Notes: generated from the sequence alone by a model not told the origin. A DNA stretch of 34,173 nucleotides from an uncultured Opitutia bacterium (GCA_903869665.1 CAIPZZ010000212.1:1-34173); one strand, 5' to 3'. Shown: positions 9,339 through 20,643, counted from the stretch's first letter. Program-made: numbers and translations.

Positions 9339-10766
9339 TCAGTGGTGGTGCGGGTCGGCCTGGGGCGTGACAGCCTTGATTTCGGCCATCGGCATCACCG
9401 GCAGGAAGCGGATAAACAGCAGGAACAGCACGCTGAACACGCCGAACGTCCCGAAGAAGGTGAAAATCTCCACGATGCTGGGCGAGTAGTAGCCCCAGCT
9501 CGACGGCAGGAAGTCGCGCGCGAGCGAGGTCACGATGATAACGAAGCGCTCAAACCACATGCCGACGTTGACGAAGATGGAGAGCACCCAGACCAGCGTG
9601 GTGTTGTTACGCACGCTCTTGAACCAAAAGAACTGCGGCGTGACCACGTTGCAGGTGATCATGATCCAGTAAGCCCACCAGTAGTGGCCGAACGCGCGGT
9701 TGATGAAGGCGAAGCCCTCGTTCGGGTTCGCACCATACCACGCGATGAAGAACTCCATCGCATAGGCGTAGCCCACCATCGTGCCGGTCGCGAGGGTGAT
9801 CTTGCACATGCAGTCAATGTGATACTGCGTGATCAGATCCTCCAATTTGTAGACGGCGCGGAGCGGCAGCATGAGCGTGAGCACCATGCCGAAGCCCGAG
9901 AAGATGGCGCCCGCGACGAAATACGGCGGGAAGATCGTCGTGTGCCACCCCGGGATGAGCGACACGGCGAAGTCGAACGACACGATCGTATGCACCGAAA
10001 GCACCAGCGGGGTCGAGATACCGGCCAAAATCATGTAGCCCATCTCGTAGTTGCTCCAGTGGCGGTTGGAGCCGCGCCAGCCCATCGCAAAGAGGCCGTA
10101 GAAAAATGCGCGCGTCTTCTTACCCGCCGCATAAAAACGGTCGCGCAGGATGGCGAGGTCGGGAATGAGGCCGACATACCAGAAGAGCACCGACACCGTG
10201 CCGTAGGTGGAGACGGCGAACACGTCCCACTCCAATGGGGAGCGGAAGTTCTGCCAGATCACGTTCTGGTTAGGAAAGGGGAACAGCCAGCCGGGCATGA
10301 TTGCATACCAGATGCGGCCGACGTGGAACACCGGGAAGATGGCGGCGCACACGACGGCGAAGATGGTCATGGCCTCGGCGGCGCGGTTGATCGAGGTGCG
10401 CCACTTCTGCCGGAGCAGGCACAGGATGGCCGAGATGAGCGTGCCCGCGTGGCCGATACCGATCCAAAACACGAAGTTCACGATGTCCCACGCCCAATTA
10501 ATCGGGTTGTGGTGGCCCCACACGCCGACGCCCGTGCCGACCAAGTAGATCAAACCGGCGACGGTGAAAGAGGCGACGAAGCAAGCGACGCCGAAGCAAA
10601 TCCACCACCAGCGGGGTGTCTTCTCCTCAATGATGCCACAGATCTTGTCGGTGATCCAAGAGAAGCTGCGGTTGTTACCCACCAGCGCCGCACGCGGCAG
10701 CACAGCGGGATTCACCTCGCTAAGAATCGCGGGCACGGCGGCGTCATGTTCGGCGGCGGAGCTCAT
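9339..10766 (-). CDS. actC: Alternative complex III subunit ActC, NrfD-like quinol-interacting membrane protein
   Basis: 475 aa NrfD/PsrC-like multi-TM protein; stop/start overlap with actB. Confidence 0.9.
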   Translation of the reverse strand: MSSAAEHDAAVPAILSEVNPAVLPRAALVGNNRSFSWITDKICGIIEEKTPRWWWICFGVACFVASFTVAGLIYLVGTGVGVWGHHNPINWAWDIVNFVFWIGIGHAGTLISAILCLLRQKWRTSINRAAEAMTIFAVVCAAIFPVFHVGRIWYAIMPGWLFPFPNQNVIWQNFRSPLEWDVFAVSTYGTVSVLFWYVGLIPDLAILRDRFYAAGKKTRAFFYGLFAMGWRGSNRHWSNYEMGYMILAGISTPLVLSVHTIVSFDFAVSLIPGWHTTIFPPYFVAGAIFSGFGMVLTLMLPLRAVYKLEDLITQYHIDCMCKITLATGTMVGYAYAMEFFIAWYGANPNEGFAFINRAFGHYWWAYWIMITCNVVTPQFFWFKSVRNNTTLVWVLSIFVNVGMWFERFVIIVTSLARDFLPSSWGYYSPSIVEIFTFFGTFGVFSVLFLLFIRFLPVMPMAEIKAVTPQADPHHH

Positions 10767-13700
10767 TTCTTGCCCTCCGTTTTCTCTGCCGCAGGGTGCG
10801 CCTCATGCGCCGCACTGTGGCCGCCACCGGGGTGGTTCTTGGCGTTGAACTCCTGCCGGCTGAACGGCAGCCGCTTCTCCTGATTGAGGCCGTCGAACTC
10901 AGGCATGGCGTAATTCGGGTTGCGCAGCTTGCCGAGATAGGTCGTGCGCGGACGGATGTTGAGGTAGCCGAGCAGCGCGTAGTCCTGCGAGCGGGCCTTG
11001 GCCTGGGAGACGGCGCTCTTGGGATCCTTGATATCGCCGAACACAATGGCTTCAACCGGGCAGACCTGCTGACAGGCGGTCTTGACCGCGCCGTCCCTGA
11101 TCTTGATGTCGGCGGTCTGGCCGGCCTCGCGCTTCTGGGCAATTTTGGCGGCCTGCACGCGCTGCACGCAGTAGGTGCATTTCTCCATCACGCCGCGCAT
11201 GCGAACGCTGACCTCAGGATTTTTGGCGAGCTTGGCCAGTTCAGTCATGTCACTCTGGTGGCCAAGGGGGCCCATGTAGAGGGCGTCCGTCGCGCGCTTG
11301 TTGAAGTCAAAATAATTGAACCGGCGGACCTTGTAAGGGCAGTTGTTCGCGCAGTAGCGGGTGCCGATACAGCGATTGTAGGCCATCGTGTTGATGCCCT
11401 CGGGGTCGTGAACCGTGGCATTAACCGGGCACACCGTCTCGCAAGGCGCGAGTTCGCAATGCTGACAGGCGATGGGTTGCACGATGGCCTGCGGATCCTC
11501 CGGGATATCTCTGTTCCCGCTGCGCTCATCGCTGAGGAGGTCGGCCATCGCCCGTCCGTCGGCCTTGCCGTCGGCATAGTAACGGTCGAGGCGAATCCAG
11601 TGCATGATGCGGCCGCGCTGCACCTGATCCTTGCCGACAATGGGGATATTGTTCTCGGCCTGGCAGGCGACGACGCAGGCGTTGCACCCGATGCAGGTGT
11701 TGAGGTCAATGCTCATGCCCCACTGGTGGAGGCCTTCAAAGGCGGGTGTCTCGTAGAGCGAGTTGCCGCGCTGCTCGGCGCCGACGGCGGCACGTTCGGC
11801 GGTGATGGCGGCGCGCTCCTCCTCGGAACCCTTGGCGTAGTCCTCAGCGCTTTTCTCACCAAAGATTGGCGGGGAGTGCGCCTCAAGGCTCTCCTCAGCG
11901 ACAAAAGCGGGGGTTTTCTGAAACTCGTCGAGGTTGGCCTCGCGCACGAGATCGCGGCCTTCCATGGACCAGTGCTCCTGCGTGGTGCCGAGGTCGTAGC
12001 GTTCGCCCGTAAGTGCAAGCTTCGCGCCGGCGGCGAAGTGCGGCGCGTTGACGTCACGCACACCATAGAAATTGACGCCGGTATTTTTGCCCACGCGTCC
12101 GGAAACCGTCCGGCCGTAGCCGAGCGGGAGAATGACCGTCCAGTCGGCCAAGCCGGGCTGGATGTGGAGAGGTCCTTTCACCTTTGCGCCTCCGGGCAGC
12201 GTGAGCTCGCCGACAAAGGCATGCTCCCGTCCGCGGTTCATGTCGGCCAGTTCCTTGCGCGAAACCTGAAGGGCCGCGCCAGCCGGATCAATCTTGAGCT
12301 GCTTGGCGAGCTTCGGGCTAATGAGGATCGCGTTGTCCCAGGCGAATTTTGTGATCGGGTCGGGGCACTCCTGCAGCCAGCCGTTATTGGCGTAGCGGCC
12401 ATCGTCCACCTTGAGATCGGCGACGAAACGGACCTCAAGGCTGTCCTTGGAAAGTGCGGCGGGAGTCTTGCGTTCGCCCAGCGTAGCAACCGTAACGGCG
12501 GCTGCGCCGGTCTTCCAAGCCGAGCCAGCGAGCACGCCGTCGTGAAGAAATTTACGGAAGCCCTTATCTTTGTCGCCGCCGAGCAGCGGCTCGATGGTGG
12601 CGCGAACAATTTTGTAGGGATCGCTGTCGGCCTCGCCGGCCAGGCGAGCGACGACCTCGATCTCGGTGTAGCCGTTGAACAACGGCAGAATCATCGGCTG
12701 CACCGGCACGATCGTGCCGTCGGCCGTGCGCGCGTCGCCCCATGACTCAAGGTAGTGCGCGGCGGCGATGTGCGTCTTCGCCAGCGCGGAGGTCTCGTCT
12801 ACGTGGTATCCAACGCGGATAATTTGTGCCGCCTTCTTGAGGATTTTCGTGTTGAAGTCGGGAAAGCTGTAGGCCGGGTTGCCACCGAGGATAATGAGCG
12901 TCTTGGTCTGGCCGGCCTCGGTTTTCTTGATGAGAGCACCGAAGCCTGTGTTCGGGGAAGGCGTCTCTTCCGCCGCCAAGTATTCGACCGTGGTGCCGAC
13001 CGCGCCAAGCGCCACATTCATCGCCTGCGCAAGGTCGTGAACCTCGACCGGCTGGTGCGAGCCGGCGATGACAACGCTCTTGCCCTTGTTCTCCAGCAGA
13101 TCCTTGGCGCACTCCTCGACCCACTTGGCGTTGACCTCAAGACCCTGCGCGTGAGCGGCGTAGGCGGCGTTGCCCGTGATCTTTTGCGCCAGCGCGGCGG
13201 CAAAAGCGAGCACATGGCTGCTGGCGACACGCAGGCGGTGGTCGGCCATCGAGCCGGTGATGGTGAACGCGCTCTCGACGACGTAGAGGCGGTTCATCGG
13301 ATCGGTGGCCTTCGTCACCTTTCGGGCTTTGGCGAAGTCGCGTGCTTGGGCGAGCGCGTGCGGGCCAGTTTGGAGAAAATCGGCGTCGAGACTGACGACG
13401 CGGGCCGCCTTGTCGAAGTGGTAGAGCGCGCGACCATCCGGGTTACCGCCGATGGCGTCGTATTCACCCCACGTCGCCTTCGGGAATTTTTTCAGCAGCG
13501 CCGCGACCATGCGCGCGCGCGAGGGGGAGGTGGACGACTCGGCGAGGATCGCCAGCCCGTCACCCTGATCGGCGGCGTGGTCGGCGGAAATCTTAGCGAG
13601 CAGCTTGTTGACCGCCTCGTTGTCCGCCGGCTTGCCTTCAATCGTGTGGCTGGTCGCCCGGTCGGGATCGTAGAGGTCCAGCAGCGAGGCCTGCGCTTGC

Positions 13701-14146
13701 AAGGTGGTCGCGCCGCCGTAGGGCGCGTAGGAGGGGTTACCCTCCAGCTTGGTCGGGCGGCCCTGATGCGTCTCGGCCAGCAGCGGAATCGCGCCGCCTC
13801 GGATCGGCATCGCGGTCGCAAAATATAGCGGCAGACCGGGCACCACCTCGGCCACGGACTTGCCGTAAGGAAGGATGTTTTTTTCCGGCCGGCGGCATCC
13901 GGTCGCCAGGCCCATGCCGCCGAGTGCGAACGACGCGGCCATGAGCTTGAAAAAATTCCGGCGGTCCACGCCCTGCAACGACGCCGCGCCCTCGGGGAAC
14001 TCGCGCGCCAGCCGCTCGCGGAAGCCCGGCGTGTCGGCCAGCTCGTCGAGGCTGCGCCAGTAACGCGGACCGGAGAGCTCGCGCGCGGCGGGGGCACCGT
14101 TCGACGGGCCTGCAGCCTTCGGGGAGTGGTCAAATTTACGTTTCAT
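10763..14146 (-). CDS. actB: Alternative complex III subunit ActB (molybdopterin-oxidoreductase-like domain fused to FeS domain)
   Basis: 1127 aa; internal Tat motif [17 protein letters not shown]; four Cys clusters [44 protein letters not shown]...CQQVCP. Confidence 0.93.
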   Translation of the reverse strand: MKRKFDHSPKAAGPSNGAPAARELSGPRYWRSLDELADTPGFRERLAREFPEGAASLQGVDRRNFFKLMAASFALGGMGLATGCRRPEKNILPYGKSVAEVVPGLPLYFATAMPIRGGAIPLLAETHQGRPTKLEGNPSYAPYGGATTLQAQASLLDLYDPDRATSHTIEGKPADNEAVNKLLAKISADHAADQGDGLAILAESSTSPSRARMVAALLKKFPKATWGEYDAIGGNPDGRALYHFDKAARVVSLDADFLQTGPHALAQARDFAKARKVTKATDPMNRLYVVESAFTITGSMADHRLRVASSHVLAFAAALAQKITGNAAYAAHAQGLEVNAKWVEECAKDLLENKGKSVVIAGSHQPVEVHDLAQAMNVALGAVGTTVEYLAAEETPSPNTGFGALIKKTEAGQTKTLIILGGNPAYSFPDFNTKILKKAAQIIRVGYHVDETSALAKTHIAAAHYLESWGDARTADGTIVPVQPMILPLFNGYTEIEVVARLAGEADSDPYKIVRATIEPLLGGDKDKGFRKFLHDGVLAGSAWKTGAAAVTVATLGERKTPAALSKDSLEVRFVADLKVDDGRYANNGWLQECPDPITKFAWDNAILISPKLAKQLKIDPAGAALQVSRKELADMNRGREHAFVGELTLPGGAKVKGPLHIQPGLADWTVILPLGYGRTVSGRVGKNTGVNFYGVRDVNAPHFAAGAKLALTGERYDLGTTQEHWSMEGRDLVREANLDEFQKTPAFVAEESLEAHSPPIFGEKSAEDYAKGSEEERAAITAERAAVGAEQRGNSLYETPAFEGLHQWGMSIDLNTCIGCNACVVACQAENNIPIVGKDQVQRGRIMHWIRLDRYYADGKADGRAMADLLSDERSGNRDIPEDPQAIVQPIACQHCELAPCETVCPVNATVHDPEGINTMAYNRCIGTRYCANNCPYKVRRFNYFDFNKRATDALYMGPLGHQSDMTELAKLAKNPEVSVRMRGVMEKCTYCVQRVQAAKIAQKREAGQTADIKIRDGAVKTACQQVCPVEAIVFGDIKDPKSAVSQAKARSQDYALLGYLNIRPRTTYLGKLRNPNYAMPEFDGLNQEKRLPFSRQEFNAKNHPGGGHSAAHEAHPAAEKTEGKK

Positions 14147-14147
14147 C

Positions 14148-14816
14148 TCAGCGGTGGCAGCCGGAGCAGCTCGTCGGCGGCGCGATTTTGTTGGCTTGGA
14201 TAAGTTTCACACCCTGGTCGGCCTGGCCCTTTTCACCGCCGGGGTGAATCCAGTCGAGCCGCGTGACCGTCTGCGCCGGGTCGCGCAGGTCGCGAAGGTG
14301 CTCCTCAGGCGCACGGTGGCACTCCAGACAGAAACCCATCGTGAGTGACTTGTCCTGCGCCACGATCTCCATCTGGTCAATGCGGCCATGACAATCCACA
14401 CAGGAGATGCCACGCGTGACGTGGACGGAGTGGTTGAAGTAGACGTAGTCCGGCGTCATGTGGATCTGCACCCACGGCACAGCCGCACCGGTCTCGTAGC
14501 TCTGACGGACGACGGCGAGCAGCGGGCTGTCGGCCTTCACCTGCGAGTGGCAGTTCATGCAGGTCTGGGCGGTGGGCAGGTTGGCGAAGCCGGACTTCTC
14601 GACGTTCGAATGGCAATAGCGGCAGTCAATGCCTAGCTGGCCCGCGTGGAGCTTGTGGCTGTAGGGCACGGGCTGCACCGGCGCGTAGCCGACGTTGGCC
14701 CACTTGTTGGTCGCGTAGTAGTTGATGCCCGCCATCGCGATGCCACCGAGCACGAACAGATAGAGCAGAATCTGCAGCGGCAGGCGGTTGGCAGATTTGG
14801 GGAAAAGTTTCGACAT
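14148..14816 (-). CDS. actA: Alternative complex III subunit ActA, pentaheme cytochrome c
   Basis: 222 aa with five CXXCH motifs (CRYCH, CMNCH, CVDCH, CLECH, CSGCH) and N-terminal TM. Confidence 0.93.
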   Translation of the reverse strand: MSKLFPKSANRLPLQILLYLFVLGGIAMAGINYYATNKWANVGYAPVQPVPYSHKLHAGQLGIDCRYCHSNVEKSGFANLPTAQTCMNCHSQVKADSPLLAVVRQSYETGAAVPWVQIHMTPDYVYFNHSVHVTRGISCVDCHGRIDQMEIVAQDKSLTMGFCLECHRAPEEHLRDLRDPAQTVTRLDWIHPGGEKGQADQGVKLIQANKIAPPTSCSGCHR

Positions 14817-14858
14817 GGGCCGGTGGTCTCCGGAAAACGCGCGGGCGGGGCGGCGGGG

Positions 14859-15032
14859 TCAACCCTGGCGGGCGACGGCGCGGGCCTCCGGCCGGATGGC
14901 GAAGGTCGGGTGCGGCGCAGCCGGCGCAACGGGTGCGGGCTGGGCTGGCAGTTTGCGGGCGAGACCGACGGCGGCAAGGCACCCCGCCAAGGTGGCGAGG
15001 AAAGTTTTGCGCGTGGTGGGCGAGTGGCTCAC
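14859..15032 (-). CDS. Small exported peptide at head of the act operon (GTG start)
   Basis: 57 aa VSHSPTTRKTFLATLAGCLAAVGLARKLPAQPAPVAPAAPHPTFAIRPEARAVARQG; signal-like N-terminus, 42 bp upstream of actA, same strand. Confidence 0.5.
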   Translation of the reverse strand: MSHSPTTRKTFLATLAGCLAAVGLARKLPAQPAPVAPAAPHPTFAIRPEARAVARQG

Positions 15033-15162
15033 AGGTGGTCGGTGGAAGGTCGGCTGAAAACGTGGATGCGGACGAGGGAAGTCGGCGGCGTCCGGCTTGT
15101 CCAACAAAAATTCTTCTCCGCGCACGGGGCATTAGCCGCGCACGCGCCGCCGGCCGTAGATG

Positions 15163-15723
15163 CTAATTCCGTGCCACACGCGGGCGGCGGGAGCCGACCG
15201 GAGAAACTCGTCGCGCGGGCCGGGTGGCAGTAAACGTCTCGCGGGCGACGGCCAGGGCGTTGAGCGCCGCTGGGAATCCGGCGTAGAGCGCGACCAGTCG
15301 CAGCGCCTCGACGATGTCCGGGCGCGTGCAGCCGGCCCGCAACGCCGATCCGATATGAACCTTCAGCTGCGGCCGCGCGTGCCCGACCGCCGCCAGCGCG
15401 GCGACCACGACGAGCGCCCGCGTGCGCCCATCGAGTCGGCCCTCGGCGATCACGTCCCCATAGGCGAAATCCACGATGTCGCGCGCCAGCGCGGGCGACG
15501 TGGCCATGAGGCCGTTAAGCACCCGCGCTCCCTCCGCGCCGTAGATCTCCGCGCCGAGGCGAAGGCCGCGTGCGCGGCGCGTTTCCGCCCGGACCTTTGC
15601 CGTGGCGGGCGAGCTTCCCCCACCCTGCTTCAGTTTGCCCTTGGTCGCGCGCGCTGTCGCGTCTGCCCGCGCGAGGTTGCGCGCCAGCTTGGCAAACTCC
15701 TGTTTGCTCGCCTTGTCGTTCAT
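15163..15723 (-). CDS. Carboxymuconolactone decarboxylase family protein
   Basis: GAEGARVLNGLMATSPALARDIVDFAYGDVIAEGRLDGRTRALVVVAALAAVGHARPQLKVHIGSALRAGCTRPDIVEALRLVALYAGFPAALNAL matches CMD family pattern. Confidence 0.88.
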   Translation of the reverse strand: MNDKASKQEFAKLARNLARADATARATKGKLKQGGGSSPATAKVRAETRRARGLRLGAEIYGAEGARVLNGLMATSPALARDIVDFAYGDVIAEGRLDGRTRALVVVAALAAVGHARPQLKVHIGSALRAGCTRPDIVEALRLVALYAGFPAALNALAVARETFTATRPARRVSPVGSRRPRVARN

Positions 15724-15805
15724 GCCCACACGCTGCCAGGACGGCGGACGGCGCGCAACAAATCCCTTTCCCCCGGCCCGGCTTTCGTGCTTCTCGTGGG
15801 CTGCC

Positions 15806-16588
15806 ATGCGCCTCCTGCTCACCAACGATGACGGCCTCGACTCCGTGTTTCTCCACGCGCTCGCCCGCGCTCTCGCCACCGCCGGCCACGAGCTCGCCGT
15901 CGTCGCGCCCGCCAGCGAGCAGAGCTGGATCGGCGCGGCCAAGTCCCGCCACCGGCCCGTCGCGTCCGCCGTCGCCGACGCTGGTCTGGGCTGCCCGACA
16001 TGGCGGGTGGACGGCACGCCGAGCGACTGCGTGAACATCGCGCTCGCGCACCTGCTGCCGCGCGACTTCCGGCCCGAGGCGGTCGTCAGCGGTATCAACA
16101 TCGGACGCAACGCCTCGCTCTGCTTCATCCCGGCGAGCGGCACCATCGGCGGCGCCTGGGAAGGAGCGCTGCACGGGCTGCCGGCGGTCGCGTTCTCACA
16201 GGATCTCACGGCCGAGGCCTACGCGGCCATCAAGACCCCCGCGAGCGAGCCGGCCGCGCCGGTGCTGGCCTCGCTGCGCGAGGCGGCGGCACACGCCGCG
16301 CGGCTCGTGCCGGGGCTGGTCGGTGCCACCGCACCGCGCTCCTTCGTGGTGCATAGCGTCAACTTTCCCTTCCCCTGCCGCGCCGACGCCGCCGTGCGCC
16401 GCACGGTGCCGGCGCGCATCGTCATGGGCGGCTTGTTCAGCCCGGCGGCCGACGACGGCACGCACCGGTTCGTCTTCCAACAAGGCGAAGATGTCTCGCC
16501 CCCCGCACCGCTGACCGACCGCGCCGCGCTGGCCGACGGCGACATCAGCCACACCGTGCTGGACTACACGCGGCTGGGAATGGCGTGA
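15806..16588 (+). CDS. surE: 5'/3'-nucleotidase SurE
   Basis: MRLLLTNDDGLDS..., VVAPASEQSWIGAA, VDGTPSDCVNIAL, VVSGINIGRNAS, SGTIGGAWEGALHGLPAVAFS. Confidence 0.95.
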   Translation: MRLLLTNDDGLDSVFLHALARALATAGHELAVVAPASEQSWIGAAKSRHRPVASAVADAGLGCPTWRVDGTPSDCVNIALAHLLPRDFRPEAVVSGINIGRNASLCFIPASGTIGGAWEGALHGLPAVAFSQDLTAEAYAAIKTPASEPAAPVLASLREAAAHAARLVPGLVGATAPRSFVVHSVNFPFPCRADAAVRRTVPARIVMGGLFSPAADDGTHRFVFQQGEDVSPPAPLTDRAALADGDISHTVLDYTRLGMA

Positions 16589-16643
16589 TGGTGCCGATGC
16601 AAAAACGCCCCAAGAAGGCGAGCTGCGGAAATCGCGACACCTG

Positions 16644-16688
16644 AGTGCAGCTTTTGCCGGAAACCGGCTCAACCGCAAAAAGCTGCAC
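16644..16688. repeat. Inverted repeat with AGTGCAGCTTTT / AAAAAGCTGCACT arms
   Basis: agtgcagcttttgccgg...ccgcaaaaagctgcact; the same AGTGCAGC arm recurs as a palindrome at 16800-16816. Confidence 0.7.
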
Positions 16689-16799
16689 TGGGCCAAAATT
16701 CGCCGTTGCGGATTCCGTAAGCCCCGGCTTCATCTGGTCTTGCCTATGAGCGCTCCCGCTCACTTCCCCTACTCAACCCTCGGCCGCCACGCCGTTCGT

Positions 16800-16816
16800 G
16801 CTGCACTGAGTGCAGC
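16800..16816. repeat. Palindrome GCTGCACT-G-AGTGCAGC
   Basis: Perfect 8-bp arms around one base; shares arm with 16644-16688. Confidence 0.7.
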
Positions 16817-16828
16817 CGAATAACACTG

Positions 16829-17281
16829 TTCGGCAAGGAAATCTGTCATGCCATTAGTCATATCCAAAAAAGCCAAAAAAGTTTTCGTCATCCGAAACGA
16901 AGAGTGGCTTGGTGAGATTCTTGGTCACAGTAATTTCGACGGTGAAAATTGGGCCATAGGAGATGAAATCGTATTCGAAGATGGAATGACGGCAGAAATT
17001 ATACAATCTGAAGATAAGCACTTTTATGTGTGGTCCGACCCAAAAGAAAGCCAGCTATCCGAGGTCTTAGATTTATTGGGACGTGTTGCTCGTATTGATG
17101 ATTCTACGAAATCAGAAATCCGGACCTGGCAGGAGCTTTTCATGAAAATTCGTCCGCTTGCATCGCTGCGCTACGCATGAAAAAACAAACCACGGAGCCG
17201 AACCAGCGGCTACAGACAATGCCTCGGCACTTCCCCTTTCAGCTTTTAAAGTCTCTGGCTCGGCATGTCTGACCCGGAACG
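16829..17281 (+). mobile_element. Putative solitary integron-type gene cassette
   Basis: G^TTCGGC junction at 16828, AT-richer ORF, then attC-like site with R'' GCCGAAC (exact reverse complement of GTTCGGC) ending at G^TTAGGC (17281). Confidence 0.6.
16848..17180 (+). CDS. Hypothetical cassette-borne protein, 110 aa
   Basis: MPLVISKKAKKVFVIRNEEWLGEILGHSNFDGENWAIGDEIVFEDGM...; markedly lower GC than neighbours. Confidence 0.7.
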   Translation: MPLVISKKAKKVFVIRNEEWLGEILGHSNFDGENWAIGDEIVFEDGMTAEIIQSEDKHFYVWSDPKESQLSEVLDLLGRVARIDDSTKSEIRTWQELFMKIRPLASLRYA

Positions 17282-17287
17282 TTAGGC
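17197..17287 (+). other. attC-like recombination site
   Basis: R'' GCCGAAC, spacer, L'' ACAGACAATGCC, loop, L' GGCATGTCTGA, spacer, R' GTTAGGC; L arms pair with a single unpaired base. Confidence 0.6.
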
Positions 17288-17667
17288 GCGAAGCGCCTAA
17301 CCCCTGCGAGCCAAGAAAAGAGGCCGTGACGAAAAGCGCGTCGCCCCACGGCCTGACTGCGCACACGCCTTCCCGCGTTTAGCGCACCGGACTGGCGATC
17401 CACAGGTGATGTAGTCACCCCACGCCGTCAGGATGCGTCCGGCTTCCCGCTTTCTGCCGCTTGAAATTAGCGCTTGCGGCCCGCCCACCGCTTCTGGGAA
17501 GTTGACCGTTCGCGGCGGTTCTTTTGGTCAGGCTGGCGTTGCCGCGATGCTCCCGCCGGCCCTTCCCTGTCAGTTCAACCCTCAACCCATGGCCGCGCCC
17601 CGCGCGCGGCCTTCGCGGGAGGCCGGCGACCCGGAGCAGGTCGGTGGCGATCCCGTTGTTCAACACC

Positions 17668-19338
<1,671 letters not shown>

Positions 19339-19382
19339 TCCGCCGCGCGGGCTAAGTCGCCCGGTCCCTAAAGTTCAAACAC

Positions 19383-19416
19383 CGCGCCCGGCCGAAACGC
19401 CGGGCGCGTTTTTTTT
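19383..19416 (+). terminator. Rho-independent terminator of rpsA
   Basis: CGCGCCCGGC-CGAAAC-GCCGGGCGCG followed by T8. Confidence 0.9.
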
Positions 19417-19471
19417 GGCAGATTGAAACCTGTTGGGTCACCCTGTTGATGCGGCGCACAATCGGATTGTG

Positions 19472-19536
19472 GGTGGAACGCGACGCCCGGCGCGTTCACA
19501 GCTCGAACGAGCGCGCCAGGGACGTCGCGCTCCACC
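19472..19536. repeat. Dispersed palindromic repeat, copy A
   Basis: ggtggaacgcgacgcccggcgcgttc...gagcgcgccagggacgtcgcgctccacc; matches copies B and C. Confidence 0.85.
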
Positions 19537-19837
19537 CCGGAGCGTCGTCGTCTCAGAAAAGTGGGTTTCACAAAACGGCCCAAATGCCCGGATCGGCGAC
19601 ACGCACGAGCCGCGGGAAAAACTCCGGGGTGAGGTCGGGGCGCTGGGTGAGCACGAGCAGGTCGTGCGGAGGCGCGGCGCGGAGCACGGGGAGTGCGCCG
19701 CCAGGAATGGCTGGTAGCGGGCGCAAGGCGGGCGGGCGCGTCGGCGGGGGACGGATGGCTTCGGTGGTGGTGTTCATGGCGGTGTGGGCGGTGGGTGTTT
19801 CCCGCTCCTCCGCCGCGTCCGTCTGGGGCCAAAAAAA

Positions 19838-19866
19838 GCCCCCTCCGGCGCGGCGCCGGAGGGGGC
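19838..19866 (-). terminator. Rho-independent terminator (minus strand)
   Basis: Reading minus: GCCCCCTCCGGCG...CGCCGGAGGGGGC followed by T7. Confidence 0.8.
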
Positions 19867-19882
19867 AAATTCGTAAGACGAA

Positions 19883-19993
19883 TCAGAGCCCTCCGGTCGC
19901 GCGAGCGACGACGACGGAACCGACGACGGAAATGCCGGCCACGGCAAGGTGGCAGGCATGGGCGGCGGAGATCGTGTTACCGGTGGGCTTCAT
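19883..19993 (-). CDS. Candidate 36-aa small membrane protein
   Basis: ATG...TGA: MKPTGNTISAAHACHLAVAGISVVGSVVVARATGGL; GC-ending codons, ends 17 bp before a strong same-strand terminator. Confidence 0.45.
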   Translation of the reverse strand: MKPTGNTISAAHACHLAVAGISVVGSVVVARATGGL

Positions 19994-20153
19994 AAGGCTG
20001 ACGGCAACGAGTGAGCGGACCATCGGGTGCTTGTCAAGCGCCCGATGAGGCCTACGCGGCGGGCGGATTTACGCCGGCTTAACAAAGCGGGCCGTAATCC
20101 ACACGCGCCGCTAACAACGTGGGCGTCTCACCTTGCATCAACCCAACCTCACC

Positions 20154-20426
20154 ATGCTTTCCGCCAAAGCTCTCATTTACACTTTCACCATGGGCGCACT
20201 CGTCCTGACCGTTGGGACGGTCGCGTTCGGCAACAGCACCGGGCCCGCGCATCGTCACGCCCTACCTGCGGCCTACACCGGCAAATCCGCGCCGGCCTTC
20301 GCCAGCATCGGACCGGCGCGCGCACCGTATGGCCGCCTGGCGAGGCGAGATCAGCCCGGCCGGCTGGGACGCGCATCGCACTGCGTGTCCACCCCGGGGC
20401 GCGCGACCGCTGAGGCTCCAGCCTGA
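20154..20426 (+). CDS. Hypothetical small exported protein
   Basis: MLSAKALIYTFTMGALVLTVGTVAFGNS hydrophobic N-terminus; followed by strong terminator at 20476. Confidence 0.4.
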   Translation: MLSAKALIYTFTMGALVLTVGTVAFGNSTGPAHRHALPAAYTGKSAPAFASIGPARAPYGRLARRDQPGRLGRASHCVSTPGRATAEAPA

Positions 20427-20475
20427 ACAATTTGCGTGGGGTAATCGCAAAACGGGTGCCCGCAAGGGGCCCGTG

Positions 20476-20515
20476 ACAGCCGGCGGCCGGGGGGTCGCCG
20501 GCTGTTTTTTATTTT
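20476..20515 (+). terminator. Rho-independent terminator
   Basis: ACAGCCGGCG...CGCCGGCTGT then TTTTTATTTTT. Confidence 0.85.
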
Positions 20516-20643
20516 TGAAAACGCAGCCTGGCTCGGGAGGGCCGCAAACGCTGTAGAAAAAGATGGCGGAAAACCATGAGGTTTTAGCGAAACGCGCGTC
20601 GTCGCGCTGCTACCAACGTGGGCCACGAAAGCGAATATCCCAA

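Noticed and set aside
9342-10883. 513-aa plus-strand ORF
   Set aside because: Antisense to actC; His/Arg/Asp-rich shadow translation.
10796-12745. 649-aa plus-strand ORF
   Set aside because: Antisense to actB, which has clear FeS and Tat motifs; long antisense frames are expected in high-GC DNA.
12755-13828. 357-aa plus-strand ORF
   Set aside because: Antisense to the N-terminal half of actB.
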